Source: Arthrobacter globiformis (GTDB lineage Bacteria > Actinomycetota > Actinomycetes > Actinomycetales > Micrococcaceae). From it: a stretch of DNA of 64,000 nucleotides. The stretch lies in assembly GCF_030817195.1 (NCBI RefSeq), contig NZ_JAUSYZ010000001.1:1116001-1180000 (forward strand). Reading direction: 5' to 3'. A program made the translations under genes and the position numbers. Every line of letters begins with the position of its first letter. Position 1 is the first letter of the stretch. The notes under the pieces are model-generated. The model was given only the letters and a program-made list of their open reading frames with translations, searched no databases and was not told the origin of the DNA. This document shows, piece by piece, positions 24,228 through 32,314 of the stretch.

Positions 24228-25055
24228 TCAGGATGCGGGAGCAACGGCCTTCCGGCGTTCCCGCAGCAGGGCCTCGAGGAGTTCGGCGACATGGACCGGG
24301 GCTTCAACCCGGAACTGTGCCTGGGTGAAGTCGAGGCCCACCTTCACGCCAACGTCGTGCTGCCCCAGGCGGGCCAGGGCGTCCTCATCGGTGGTGTCGT
24401 CGCCGGCGAACAGCACACCGGTGGCTCCAGTGGCCTGGCGGAGGAAGTCCACGCCCTCACCCTTGGATGCGTGCACCACGGACGTTTCAAGGACGCGCTT
24501 GCCATTCTTGAGGTAGACGCCCGGGCGGTCCTGGAGTGCGGCGCGGGCGGCCGCGACGGAGTCCTCTGCAACGTCGTCCGCCGCCAGTCGTGTATGCAGC
24601 ACTACGCCGGCGGGCTTTTCCTCCAGAACGGTGCCGGGGGCGAGGTCCGCGATCTCCGCCAGGATGGCCCGGACCTCATCGAGAAGTGACAGCTGCTCGG
24701 GGTCGAGGGTCAGCGGTGCCGACCCCGGACCCAGCCACGCCTCGGCGCCGTGGCTGCCGATCAGCAGGGTCTCCTCCGGCGGGGAGGCGACCGCCCGGAG
24801 ACTGTCCAGTGCCCTCCCGGAGATGAGCGCCGTCGTCGTACGCGGAAGGGAACTCAGTTCGGCGAAGGCGGCAGCCGAGCGCGGGAGCGGGCGCGCGTCC
24901 CCGGCGTGGTCCACGATGGGGGAGATGGTGCCGTCGAAGTCCATGGCCACCAGCAGGTGCTCCGTGCCGGCGATGCGGCGCACTGCCTCCAGCAGTTCGG
25001 GGGACAGCGTCAGCCGGGTGCCGGCGCCGCCGGTGTGCTCTGCCTCAGGAGTCAT
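24228..25055 (-). CDS. otsB: trehalose-6-phosphate phosphatase
   Basis: 275-residue HAD-superfamily phosphatase that removes the phosphate of trehalose 6-phosphate. HAD motif I is VAMDFDGTISPI (nucleophile and acid Asp), motif II is TALISGR, and motif III/IV are FLRQATGATGVLFAGDDTTDEDAL. ATG 25055 lies inside the end of otsA, overlapping it by 11 bases, so the two are translationally coupled. It completes the OtsAB route of trehalose synthesis, additional to TreS in the first cluster. About 240 bases without a gene separate it from the sugar ABC ATPase gene on the same strand. Confidence 0.94.
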   Translation of the reverse strand: MTPEAEHTGGAGTRLTLSPELLEAVRRIAGTEHLLVAMDFDGTISPIVDHAGDARPLPRSAAAFAELSSLPRTTTALISGRALDSLRAVASPPEETLLIGSHGAEAWLGPGSAPLTLDPEQLSLLDEVRAILAEIADLAPGTVLEEKPAGVVLHTRLAADDVAEDSVAAARAALQDRPGVYLKNGKRVLETSVVHASKGEGVDFLRQATGATGVLFAGDDTTDEDALARLGQHDVGVKVGLDFTQAQFRVEAPVHVAELLEALLRERRKAVAPAS

Positions 25056-26547
25056 CGCGGATTACCTTCTCGTTGAGGGCGTTCAGGAAGTCGGCCGACC
25101 AGTGGTCGACGTCGTGGTCCAGGATCTGCTTGCGCATGGCGCGCATGCGGCGGGCGGATTCCTTAGGGGACATCTTCACCGCCCGCATGACGGCGTCCTT
25201 CAGGCCGTCGATGTCGTGCGGGTTCATCAGCAGGGCCTGCTTGAGCTGGTCGGCGGCGCCGGCGAACTCGCTGAGCACCAGGGCGCCGTCGTTGTTGGTC
25301 CGGGCCGTGACGTACTCCTTCGCGACGAGGTTCATGCCGTCGCGCAGTGCGGTGACCAGCATGACGTCCGCCGCCAGGTAGAGCGCCACCATCTCCTCTA
25401 CCGGGTAGCTGTGGTGCAGGTAGCGGACCGCCGTGTTTTCGATGGTGTCGTAGGTGCCGTTGATGTGGCCCACCGTGCCCTCGACCTCTTCACGCAGGAG
25501 CCGGTACTGCTCCACGCGCTCGCGGCTGGGGCTGGCAACCTGGATCAGCGTTGCGTCGCCCACCTTGAGCTGGCCCTCATTCAGGAGCTCCTCATACGCC
25601 TTGAGCCGGTGGCCGATGCCCTTCGTGTAATCCAGCCGGTCCACGCCCAGCAGGATGGTCTTGGGGTTGCCGAGGTCCTGCCGGATCTGGCGGGCGCGTT
25701 CGATGATCTCGGGCTTCCGGGCCAGTTCAGTAATGTGCTGGACATCGATGGAAATGGGGAAGGCCTGGGCGCGGGCGATGTGCGTGAGGTCGCCCTCGGT
25801 GTCCTTGACGTGGACCTGCTGCTGCTTGACGCTGGCGCCGAGGAAGCGCCGGGCCGAACGCATGAAGTTGCCGGCGTCGCTGCTGCGCTGGAAGCCCACG
25901 AGGTCGGCCCCCAGCAGCCCGTCGATGATGGCCTGGCGCCAGGGGAGCTGGGCGAAGATCTCCGGCGGCGGGAACGGGATGTGGTTGAAGAACCCGATCT
26001 TCAGGTCCGGCCGCGCCTGGCGCAGCATCCGCGGCACCAGCTGGAGCTGGTAGTCCTGCACCCAGACAGTTGCGCCTTCGTCGGCAGTACGGACGACGGC
26101 GTCGGCGAACCTTCTGTTCACTGTGCGGTAGGCGTCCCACCAGGTTCGGTGGAACTCCGGCGGCGCGATGACATCGTGGTACAGGGGCCACAGCGTCGCA
26201 TTGGAGAAACCTTCGTAATACAGCTCTACGTCATCGCTGCTGAGCTGGACCGGCACAAGATCCATGCCGCCGTGGCTGAACGGCTCCACCGTCTCATCCG
26301 CGGCACCGTGCCAACCCACCCAGGCGCCGTCCGTCCGGGTCATCATGGGAGCGAGGGCGGTTACCAGGCCGCCCGGGGAGCGCCGCCAGCCGGAGCCGTC
26401 ATCGCCGGGCTCGCCGGGGGCGCAGCGGTCCACCGGCAGGCGGTTCGAGACCACCATGAAGTCGTACTTGGCGGCGTCCGAGCTGTCGCCGGGCACGGCC
26501 GAGCTTTCCGTTTTTGTGTCGGATTTGTCGCTTACGGCTCCGTGCAT
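25045..26547 (-). CDS. otsA: trehalose-6-phosphate synthase
   Basis: 500-residue GT20 glycosyltransferase joining a nucleotide-activated glucose to glucose 6-phosphate. The N-terminal block DFMVVSNRLPVDR follows about 30 disordered residues. YQLQLVPRMLR, GFFNHIPFPPPEIF, LGVDRLDYTKGIGHRL and RDGMNLVAKEYV are the characteristic substrate-binding segments. ATG 26547 is chosen because AGGGAG lies 6 bases upstream; a start at 26583 would add 12 unconvincing residues. It is the first gene of the otsA-otsB pair and is divergent from the DsbA-like gene, with about 180 bases between them for both promoters. Confidence 0.94.
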   Translation of the reverse strand: MHGAVSDKSDTKTESSAVPGDSSDAAKYDFMVVSNRLPVDRCAPGEPGDDGSGWRRSPGGLVTALAPMMTRTDGAWVGWHGAADETVEPFSHGGMDLVPVQLSSDDVELYYEGFSNATLWPLYHDVIAPPEFHRTWWDAYRTVNRRFADAVVRTADEGATVWVQDYQLQLVPRMLRQARPDLKIGFFNHIPFPPPEIFAQLPWRQAIIDGLLGADLVGFQRSSDAGNFMRSARRFLGASVKQQQVHVKDTEGDLTHIARAQAFPISIDVQHITELARKPEIIERARQIRQDLGNPKTILLGVDRLDYTKGIGHRLKAYEELLNEGQLKVGDATLIQVASPSRERVEQYRLLREEVEGTVGHINGTYDTIENTAVRYLHHSYPVEEMVALYLAADVMLVTALRDGMNLVAKEYVTARTNNDGALVLSEFAGAADQLKQALLMNPHDIDGLKDAVMRAVKMSPKESARRMRAMRKQILDHDVDHWSADFLNALNEKVIRDDS

Positions 26548-26726
26548 GGGGGGCTCCCTAAGGTTGCTTGTGACTCCCATCAACCCTATCGGGCCGGAAT
26601 CTTACGGGCCATTCGTCCGTTGGGCAGGCTGAACGAATACTTGAAAGCGCAAGCTCCAGGGTTCTCCCCTAAACTGGGGGAGTTGCCCCTGGTGGCCCGC
26701 ATCTGTCCGTACGACACGAGGAACTA

Positions 26727-27617
26727 ATGAGCCCCGCAAACGAACCCCGCAAGTCCAAAGCAGAACGCACGGCCGAGGCCCGCGAGAAAGCCCGCGAGAT
26801 CCGGGAGGCGCAGCTCAAGAAGGACAAGCGGAACAAACTGCTCATTGGCTGGGGCATCGTGGTTGCCGTCGTGGCCATCCTTGCCGTCGTCGCACTGGTG
26901 GTCACCAGCAGTCTTAAGAACAACGCCCCGGTGGCGGACCAGGGTCCCACCCCGGCCAACGGCAACGTCCACGGCGGCATCACCCTGCTCAAGGGCACGG
27001 AAGTGGCAAAGTCCGCCGCCGCCACCGTAAACGTCGCAGACATTCCGTCGCCGGCAGCCTCGGCGCCTGCGACGGTCACGGCGCCGGGCGCGGAAGCCGA
27101 AAAGGGCAAGCCTGTTAAGGTCGTCCTCTACATCGACTTCATCTGCCCCGTCTGCAAGAACTTCGAGGCGACGTACAACGAGACGCTGACGAAGCTCCGT
27201 GACGAAGGCAAGATCACCGTGGAGTACCGGGCGCTGGGCTTCCTGGACAGCCGCTCCACCACCAACTACTCCTCGCGTGCGGCCAACGCAGCCGCATGCG
27301 TCGTGAACGAATCCCCGGAGAAGTACTCGGCGTTTGTGGATACCCTGTTCGCCAACCAGCCGGCCGAGGGCAGCGCCGGGCTCTCCGACGACGAGCTGAA
27401 GAAGCTGGCCACGGACGTCGGCGCCAAGAGCATCGACTCCTGCGTCGAGAACAAGACCTACCGTCCGTGGGTCAAGTACACCACCCAGGAGGCCGCAGCC
27501 ATTGGCGTGAGCGGTACGCCGACGGTCCTCGTGGACGGCAAGCAGTGGGGTAAGGGCGACAGTGCCCAGACCGAATTCCCGGCCTTCGTCGAGGCGGCCA
27601 TCAAGGCCAAGGCCTAA
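26727..27617 (+). CDS. membrane-anchored DsbA-like thioredoxin-fold protein
   Basis: 296-residue extracytoplasmic thiol-disulfide protein. A charged cytoplasmic N-terminus (residues 1-38, KAERTAEAREKAREIREAQ) precedes one transmembrane segment at about 44-66. A low-complexity linker leads to a DsbA-like domain (about 125-295). The active site is CPVC in VVLYIDFICPVCKNFE, and the cis-Pro loop is IGVSGTPTVLVDG. Proteins of this type (thioredoxin domain, DsbA/BdbD-like) oxidise or isomerise exported proteins in actinobacteria. A further Cys pair in ANAAACVVNE and IDSCVENK may form a structural disulfide. It stands alone before tRNA-Thr. Confidence 0.88.
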   Translation: MSPANEPRKSKAERTAEAREKAREIREAQLKKDKRNKLLIGWGIVVAVVAILAVVALVVTSSLKNNAPVADQGPTPANGNVHGGITLLKGTEVAKSAAATVNVADIPSPAASAPATVTAPGAEAEKGKPVKVVLYIDFICPVCKNFEATYNETLTKLRDEGKITVEYRALGFLDSRSTTNYSSRAANAAACVVNESPEKYSAFVDTLFANQPAEGSAGLSDDELKKLATDVGAKSIDSCVENKTYRPWVKYTTQEAAAIGVSGTPTVLVDGKQWGKGDSAQTEFPAFVEAAIKAKA

Positions 27618-27759
27618 GCGGTCATTTTTGGGCGGTGGCCCGGCGTCCGGATTTCCGGGCACGGGCCGCCTTCCGTTTAATCGCATGTCCGTTTTTACGG
27701 GCGGGCTGTCCTTGGGCTAACCTTATCTAGCGCCATAGCGCGCCTGCCCTGACGGGCAC

Positions 27760-27836
27760 GCCTCCTTAGCTCAGTTGGCCAGAGCACCGCTCTTGTAAAG
27801 CGGGGGTCGTCGGTTCGAATCCGACAGGGGGCTCCA
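27760..27836 (+). tRNA. tRNA-Thr (anticodon TGT)
   Basis: Cloverleaf with acceptor stem GCCTCCT/AGGGGGC (one G-T pair), D-arm TTAGCTCAGTTGGCC, anticodon loop CTTGTAA on a 5-bp stem (anticodon TGT, Thr), T-arm TCGGTTCGAATCCGA, discriminator T and an encoded CCA. It sits directly before an excisionase-integrase pair, so its 3' end is the likely attachment site of the downstream element. Confidence 0.95.
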
Positions 27837-27839
27837 TTT

Positions 27840-27883
27840 ACCCCTCTGTTCCGGCAATTTTGCCCCGAACGGAGGGGTTTTTC
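27840..27883 (+). terminator. terminator after tRNA-Thr
   Basis: ACCCCTC and GAGGGGT arms, extended by GTTC/GAAC around a central loop, are followed by a run of five T. This is an intrinsic terminator just after the tRNA. Confidence 0.8.
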
Positions 27884-27971
27884 ATGCCGGAAAATAGGGC
27901 ACGACACGCTTACGACACGCTTTCAAGGAGACGGGATACGCCCGTCGGCTTTCGGGCTGCATAGGGAAACC

Positions 27972-28199
27972 ATGCAGACAAGCAGAAAGACCTTGGCACC
28001 GGCAACGGACCAAGGCAACGCAGTGCAGCTCTTGACCACCGAGGAAGTGGCCCTCTGGCTGCGGGTGGCTCCCAAGACCCTCCGGAACTGGCGCTCCGCC
28101 GGCATCGGTCCGGCGGCCCTGAAACTCCATAGTGTCGTTCGCTATGACCGGGCCGCTGTCGAGGCTTGGATCGGCAAGACTTCGAAGGCTGCGGCCTGA
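27972..28199 (+). CDS. helix-turn-helix excisionase-like protein
   Basis: 75-residue DNA-binding protein of the MerR/excisionase (HTH_17) type. LLTTEEVALWLRVAPKTLRNW and the wing around SVVRYDRAAVEAWIG are the recognition elements. Its stop overlaps the integrase start (TGATG at 28197-28201), so the two are translationally coupled. In integrative elements such a gene usually encodes the directionality factor that favours excision. It is the first gene after the tRNA-Thr. The alternative is a repressor of the integrase. Confidence 0.8.
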   Translation: MQTSRKTLAPATDQGNAVQLLTTEEVALWLRVAPKTLRNWRSAGIGPAALKLHSVVRYDRAAVEAWIGKTSKAAA

Positions 28200-29440
28200 T
28201 GGGGCGGTCGAGCCTCCCACTGGGAGCGTGGGGAACAGTCAGCGCGAAGAAAGACACAGCGTCGGGGAATTGGCGGGCAAGCTGCAGGTTCCGAGGATAT
28301 GACGGTGTGACCAGGCCGTACAGCAAATTCGGGTCCACTAAGGACAAGGCAAAAAACGCCCTGCTGGTCTCCATGATGGAGCGCCAGCAGGAGAACGGGC
28401 GCTTGGTCGAAAATCCTTCCATGAAGGACGTGGCGGAGAAGTGGCTGTCCAGCATCGAAGTTCCTCACGTGGTCGTCGACGAAAACGGGAACATGAATTC
28501 GGTCGACTGTAAGGAGGAAATCCGGCGGCAGACGTGGGACCAGTACGAGAGCATCATCCGCCGCCTCATCGAACCGAGCGTCGGCGGGCTGAAAATCAAG
28601 GAAATCACGACGTCGACGTGTGATCGCTTCCTGCGGTCTCTGGTCGTGGATGGAAAAGGGCACACGAATGCTCGACTGGCGAAAACGGTGCTCAAGCAAA
28701 TCATGTCCTACGCTGTCCGGCACGACCTTTACATTTGGGGTAATCCGGTCGTTGAAGTAGATCGCCTCAGGAAGCCCCGCAAGAAGCCCTTGGGGCTCAG
28801 TGAGACGACGCTGGTGGAAGTCCGTGAGGCAGTGCGGAATTGGGGGCAGGAACCCCGGCGCTCCGGTCCGCGGCCGAGCAGCGTTCTGGCAGACATTGTG
28901 GATGTGCTGCTCGGCACGGGTGCCCGCATCGGTGAAGTACTTGCGATCCGACTTGAAGACATCGACCTGTCAGGCGGCGTAGGAAAGATCGCCATCACTG
29001 GCACTTTGGTGGAACCGCGGCACGGCCCCAAGTACCGGCAGGACCTCCTGAAGAACCCCGGCAGCGAACGGATCATCCCGGTGCCTGAGTTCGTCGTGGA
29101 CGTGCTCGTGCGCAGAATCTCGGAATCTCCGGCAAACAATGCAGCTGGCGCGCTGTTCTGGTCCCGGCGCGGAACTTACATGCAGGCCTCCAGTGTGAGG
29201 AGGCAACTGCGCGCCGCTTTGGACGCTGCTGGCATTGACAATGCACAGCTGATTACACCGCACGCATTCAGGCGTACAGTGGCGACCCTCCTCGCCAGGC
29301 AAGTGGAGGACAAAGCCGCGGCCTCCATGCTGGGTCACGCCGACTTGACGATGACGCATGCCGCGTACATTGAACGGCTCAAAGAGGTTGATGACTACAC
29401 AGCGGTCCTGGACGGTCTTGGGCCGAAGCCCCTGTCCTAG
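28199..29440 (+). CDS. int: tyrosine recombinase/integrase
   Basis: 413-residue site-specific integrase of an integrative element or prophage. An N-terminal arm-binding domain (about 10-80, GNWRASCRFRGYDGVTRPYSK) and a SAM-like core-binding domain (about 90-180) precede the catalytic domain. That domain has Arg in TGARIGEVLAIR, the HxxR box in TPHAFRRTVATLL, and LGHADLTMTHAAYI with the final His and nucleophile Tyr. All catalytic residues are visible, so it looks functional. ATG 28199 overlaps the upstream stop. Its position 360 bases after tRNA-Thr points to that tRNA as attachment site. I found no matching second attachment repeat in the window. Confidence 0.92.
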   Translation: MGRSSLPLGAWGTVSAKKDTASGNWRASCRFRGYDGVTRPYSKFGSTKDKAKNALLVSMMERQQENGRLVENPSMKDVAEKWLSSIEVPHVVVDENGNMNSVDCKEEIRRQTWDQYESIIRRLIEPSVGGLKIKEITTSTCDRFLRSLVVDGKGHTNARLAKTVLKQIMSYAVRHDLYIWGNPVVEVDRLRKPRKKPLGLSETTLVEVREAVRNWGQEPRRSGPRPSSVLADIVDVLLGTGARIGEVLAIRLEDIDLSGGVGKIAITGTLVEPRHGPKYRQDLLKNPGSERIIPVPEFVVDVLVRRISESPANNAAGALFWSRRGTYMQASSVRRQLRAALDAAGIDNAQLITPHAFRRTVATLLARQVEDKAAASMLGHADLTMTHAAYIERLKEVDDYTAVLDGLGPKPLS

Positions 29441-29508
29441 GCCGATCGATGTTCTGCGTCCATGCCATTTGAATCCGCACTCGCGTGGATAGGCCGGACC
29501 CAAGCCAT

Positions 29509-29556
29509 GCTCATTGCATCGAAGAGGTCAGGAGTTCGATTCTCCTTAGCCCCACA
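29509..29556 (+). repeat. tRNA-Met-like 3' half, copy 1 (attachment-site-like)
   Basis: The sequence reads as an anticodon loop CTCATTG (anticodon CAT), a variable loop, a perfect T-arm AGGAG-TTCGATT-CTCCT and a 7-base acceptor strand TAGCCCC. No matching 5' half precedes it. A second, slightly decayed copy lies at 30908-30953 in the same orientation. A tRNA 3' fragment of this kind is what an integrative element leaves or carries at its attachment site. Confidence 0.65.
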
Positions 29557-29714
29557 GATTGTAGGGGTTATGAGGTGCAGGTCTGCGCGCTGACCTCAGG
29601 TGGGGATGCCTTCGGGCTGGTGTGTTTGTGTCTTGCCAGCCTGTGTGCGGCCGAGGCAGTCAACCAGTGGATATGATTCCATCGACATCATTTGCACGAA
29701 CCATGGGGGAAACT

Positions 29715-30149
29715 ATGTCTGAAACTGTTCCGAAGCGCCGTGGCTGGATCTGGCTCGTCGTCATCGGCCTGGTCACGTCGATTATCGGCATCATCGTCGG
29801 TTCCATGAAAACCGGAGGCATGTGCGGCAGCGTTTTCAGCCCGAAGAGTAACGTCGCCGAACTGTACGACACCCTGCAGGGTTCTTTTGGCGGCGCAGCA
29901 GCCGACTGCAAGGAGAGCATTGCGGCGGCCGCCGTCCCGACATGGATCCTGATCGTCCTGGGCGTCATTCTGGTCCTGGCCGGAATCATCATCCGGTCCA
30001 TCGGCAACAACCGTCCCACTGTCGTCACCTCGGCTGCAGCGCCGTCCGTCGCGTCCCAGATCGAGGACCTGTCCCGACTCAAAGGGCAGGGCCTCGTCAG
30101 CGATGAGGAGTTCGAGGCGAAACGGACAGAGCTGCTCAGCCGGCTCTGA
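29715..30149 (+). CDS. small membrane protein with C-terminal SHOCT domain
   Basis: 144 residues with two transmembrane segments (about 10-29, WIWLVVIGLVTSIIGIIVG, and about 75-97, WILIVLGVILVLAGIIIRS). The loop between them is extracytoplasmic and contains two Cys (GMCGSVF and ADCKES) that could pair. The C-terminal SEEF-type SHOCT motif reads IEDLSRLKGQGLVSDEEFE. GGGGGA lies 4 bases before ATG 29715. The gene lies between two tRNA-Met-like fragments and is followed by a terminator, so it may be a single-gene cargo. Function is unknown; SHOCT is an oligomerisation-type module found in many small membrane proteins. Confidence 0.78.
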   Translation: MSETVPKRRGWIWLVVIGLVTSIIGIIVGSMKTGGMCGSVFSPKSNVAELYDTLQGSFGGAAADCKESIAAAAVPTWILIVLGVILVLAGIIIRSIGNNRPTVVTSAAAPSVASQIEDLSRLKGQGLVSDEEFEAKRTELLSRL

Positions 30150-30165
30150 TCCCAGACACAGATTG

Positions 30166-30195
30166 AAGGACCCCGGCGGACTTGCCGGGGTCCTT
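30166..30195 (+). terminator. terminator after the SHOCT gene
   Basis: A perfect 12-bp stem (30166-30177 with 30184-30195), AAGGACCCCGGC and its complement, with a 6-base loop, lies 16 bases after the stop codon. No long T-run follows. Confidence 0.7.
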
Positions 30196-30743
30196 CGTTG
30201 TTGAGGGCTCAGGTGGCTCGATGACCACAGCGTCAGGATTCTCGCGCAGCCCCACAGGCCGTCCGCGCCGGAGAGCACCAGGCCCCCTGCGAGGTGACCG
30301 GCCGCCGCCTCGCTCGAGGTGCGATTGAGCAGTTTGCGCTATTGTTCCCTCTTCGAATTGATTTCACATTTGCTCTACCGCCTTCGTGGCGCCTTTGAGG
30401 CAAACTCGACGGAGTCTGGGACTAGCTGCGCGAAAGGTTTCGCTCGGGGCGGAGCGATTCGCTTCGTCCCGGTCGCGGCGCTTCTGGTTGGGTTTGACCC
30501 CTCAATTGGAGGATGGAGGCATAAAGGGTCCCGGCCGGGTGTCTGTTGTCCGTATGAGGGAATCCTGTGAATCGTCCAAACGATCTCTGGAAAATCGACC
30601 ACGGTAGGCCGTTTTGGCGTTCCAAAGTGGAGCCGGCAAAAATTCCTGGGGGCCGAGCGCCAGTCATTCCCGAGGTGCAAGTAATCGCGATCCGGAGCTC
30701 CGCGGGATGCGCTTGAGACACCCCTAGCCGCGAAGGGCCGGGC

Positions 30744-30905
30744 CGAATCCTCGGCGACAGCGAGGCCAATACCAACGTCTTGCCCGGCATCAGCGCCTGC
30801 GAAATCCACGACATCCAGAAGTATGGCCTCGGCTAGAACCTGACCGGCTACTTCGACGACGAGGACTTCCGCGAGGCCCGGAGCACCTTCCGCCAACAGG
30901 GTTGG
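30744..30905 (+). pseudogene. coding remnant broken by an in-frame stop
   Basis: One frame reads RILGDSEANTNVLPGISACE and continues through HDIQKYGL to a TAG at 30834, then resumes as NLTGYFDDEDFREARSTFRQ. The composition looks protein-like and it abuts the tRNA-like repeat at 30908. I cannot name the family. It may be the end of a gene cut by integration. Confidence 0.35.
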
Positions 30906-30907
30906 CG

Positions 30908-30953
30908 GCTCATTGCATCGAAGAGGTCAGGAGTTCGGACTCCTTGGCCCCAC
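30908..30953 (+). repeat. tRNA-Met-like 3' half, copy 2
   Basis: About 46 bases nearly identical to 29509-29556 in the same orientation. The T-loop is one base shorter (TTCGGA) and the acceptor reads TGGCCCC, so this copy is degenerate. The two copies bracket about 1.4 kb containing the SHOCT gene. Confidence 0.65.
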
Positions 30954-31115
30954 CCAAAGTAAGTGACGGGAACAAGCGGCATCCAGGCTCGCGGTCGTTG
31001 AGCTTGACCAAGGGTCCCGTTCTGCTTCCCCGACTCGTTTCGCTTCAGTGATGGCGGCGAAGGGTCCGGCGAGCGTCGTTCATTCGTTGTCGGACCCCTA
31101 TGAGAGGATCGGGGC

Positions 31116-32306
31116 GTGATTGAGAGCGACGTGCCTTCCCGCCACAAGTGGCTCCCGTTGGCACTCCCTGTGCTCTTCGGTGTAGAGCCGGTGGTGTCAG
31201 ACCCGTGGCCGTCGATCCGGGAAGCCGTGGCAGCCTTCGCCGCTCAAGCTGGAGTCATCCGCGATCAGGCACTGCTCGACGAGGCCGAGCTCGATGGTAT
31301 CGACTCCGCCCTAACCAGTGCCGACAGCGGGTCATGGGCAGCCTGGCAAGAAGCAACCGAAGATTTCAACGCGCCGATGCGCGTTGTCCTGATGGGGCGG
31401 ACGATGGCCGGCAAGTCATCGCTCCTGTCGGCGCTGTCTGGCTCACATTTCGACAGGATCGGAGACGGTAGTCAACGATTTTCACGCGATGTCTTCGTTG
31501 CGACCCCGCGGGCGTCCGACCGCATCGAGGTCGTCGACACGCCTGGCGTCGGCGCACGCGATGGAGCCGAAGACTACGATTTGGCGTTCAGCGCTGCGTA
31601 TGACGCGGATCTCATCTTGTGGGTCGCGAGTAGCGACTCAATCCAGGAAGAGACAGCGCGTGCGCTTCGCCTCCTCGGTGTCATCGGGAAACCGATCATC
31701 GTCGTTCTCAACTGTCGCCAGTCCCTCAAAGGTGTCGGCCGGCTGAACCTGCTGAAGTTCCCTGAGCGCGTCTTCGGACACCGCGAGGGACTGGTCGATG
31801 ATCTTAGGCGTCACATGGCAGCAGTCGCCGTCGAGCCTCTCGACGTGGTCTACATGCACGCGCTCGCTGCGACCGAATCGTTGGCACACGGTGGTGAGAT
31901 CGACGTTGAGCTCCACGAGGCGAGCCGCATCGATGACCTCACCGATGCCCTGAACCGCGAGTACTCCAGTCACTGCGAAAGCCGTCGAGCGCTGAGGGTG
32001 GTCGACGGACAGCGCCGAAAGGTCGACAGCCTCATGCTTTCGTTGGCGCAGGGATCGACCACCCGCCGCGCGCAGGCAGACCACAATAGGAAACTGAACG
32101 AGGACATTCAGGCGCGGCTAGCCCGCGTTGTTCGCTTAGCACGCGAAGGCATGGTCTCCGACATCGCAATCGCTGTCGGACGACGCCGTGACTTGCACCT
32201 CTCGTTGACAGACTTTGGAAAGTCGCTCCAGCAGGCTTGGGAGAAGGAAATCGATGCGTTGCAGGCGGAGCTGAACGAGCCCTGGACGCCAGGTTCTCGC
32301 AGTTGA
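31116..32306 (+). CDS. dynamin-like GTPase, N-terminal (GTPase) part
   Basis: 396 residues. The G domain has G1 GRTMAGKSSLLSAL (Lys about 100), G3 VVDTPGVGARDG (about 140) and a degenerate G4 in IIVVLNCRQS. A helical region rich in Arg, Glu and Leu follows, typical of bacterial dynamin-like proteins (Dynamin_N/GTPase families) that act on membranes. GTG 31116 has AGAGGA about 8 bases upstream. The frame stops at 32306, exactly where a second frame (32237-33247) continues the helical stalk and carries the membrane segment. The two halves read as one protein broken by a one-base deletion near 32278. They could also be two genes (see the next entry). Confidence 0.75.
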   Translation: MIESDVPSRHKWLPLALPVLFGVEPVVSDPWPSIREAVAAFAAQAGVIRDQALLDEAELDGIDSALTSADSGSWAAWQEATEDFNAPMRVVLMGRTMAGKSSLLSALSGSHFDRIGDGSQRFSRDVFVATPRASDRIEVVDTPGVGARDGAEDYDLAFSAAYDADLILWVASSDSIQEETARALRLLGVIGKPIIVVLNCRQSLKGVGRLNLLKFPERVFGHREGLVDDLRRHMAAVAVEPLDVVYMHALAATESLAHGGEIDVELHEASRIDDLTDALNREYSSHCESRRALRVVDGQRRKVDSLMLSLAQGSTTRRAQADHNRKLNEDIQARLARVVRLAREGMVSDIAIAVGRRRDLHLSLTDFGKSLQQAWEKEIDALQAELNEPWTPGSRS

Positions 32307-32314
32307 GGGCTGAA

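Larger units (their letters stand above)
30196..31115. other. gene-poor stretch with decayed remnants
   Basis: No intact gene is supported in these 920 bases. It contains a short coding remnant (30744-30905) and the second tRNA-Met-like fragment (30908-30953). The last roughly 35 bases hold the probable ribosome site (AGAGGA) of the GTPase gene starting at 31116. Confidence 0.6.

Noticed and set aside
24631..26727. 698-codon open frame opposite otsA and otsB
   Set aside because: Spans two well-identified genes and their promoter; no recognisable domain.
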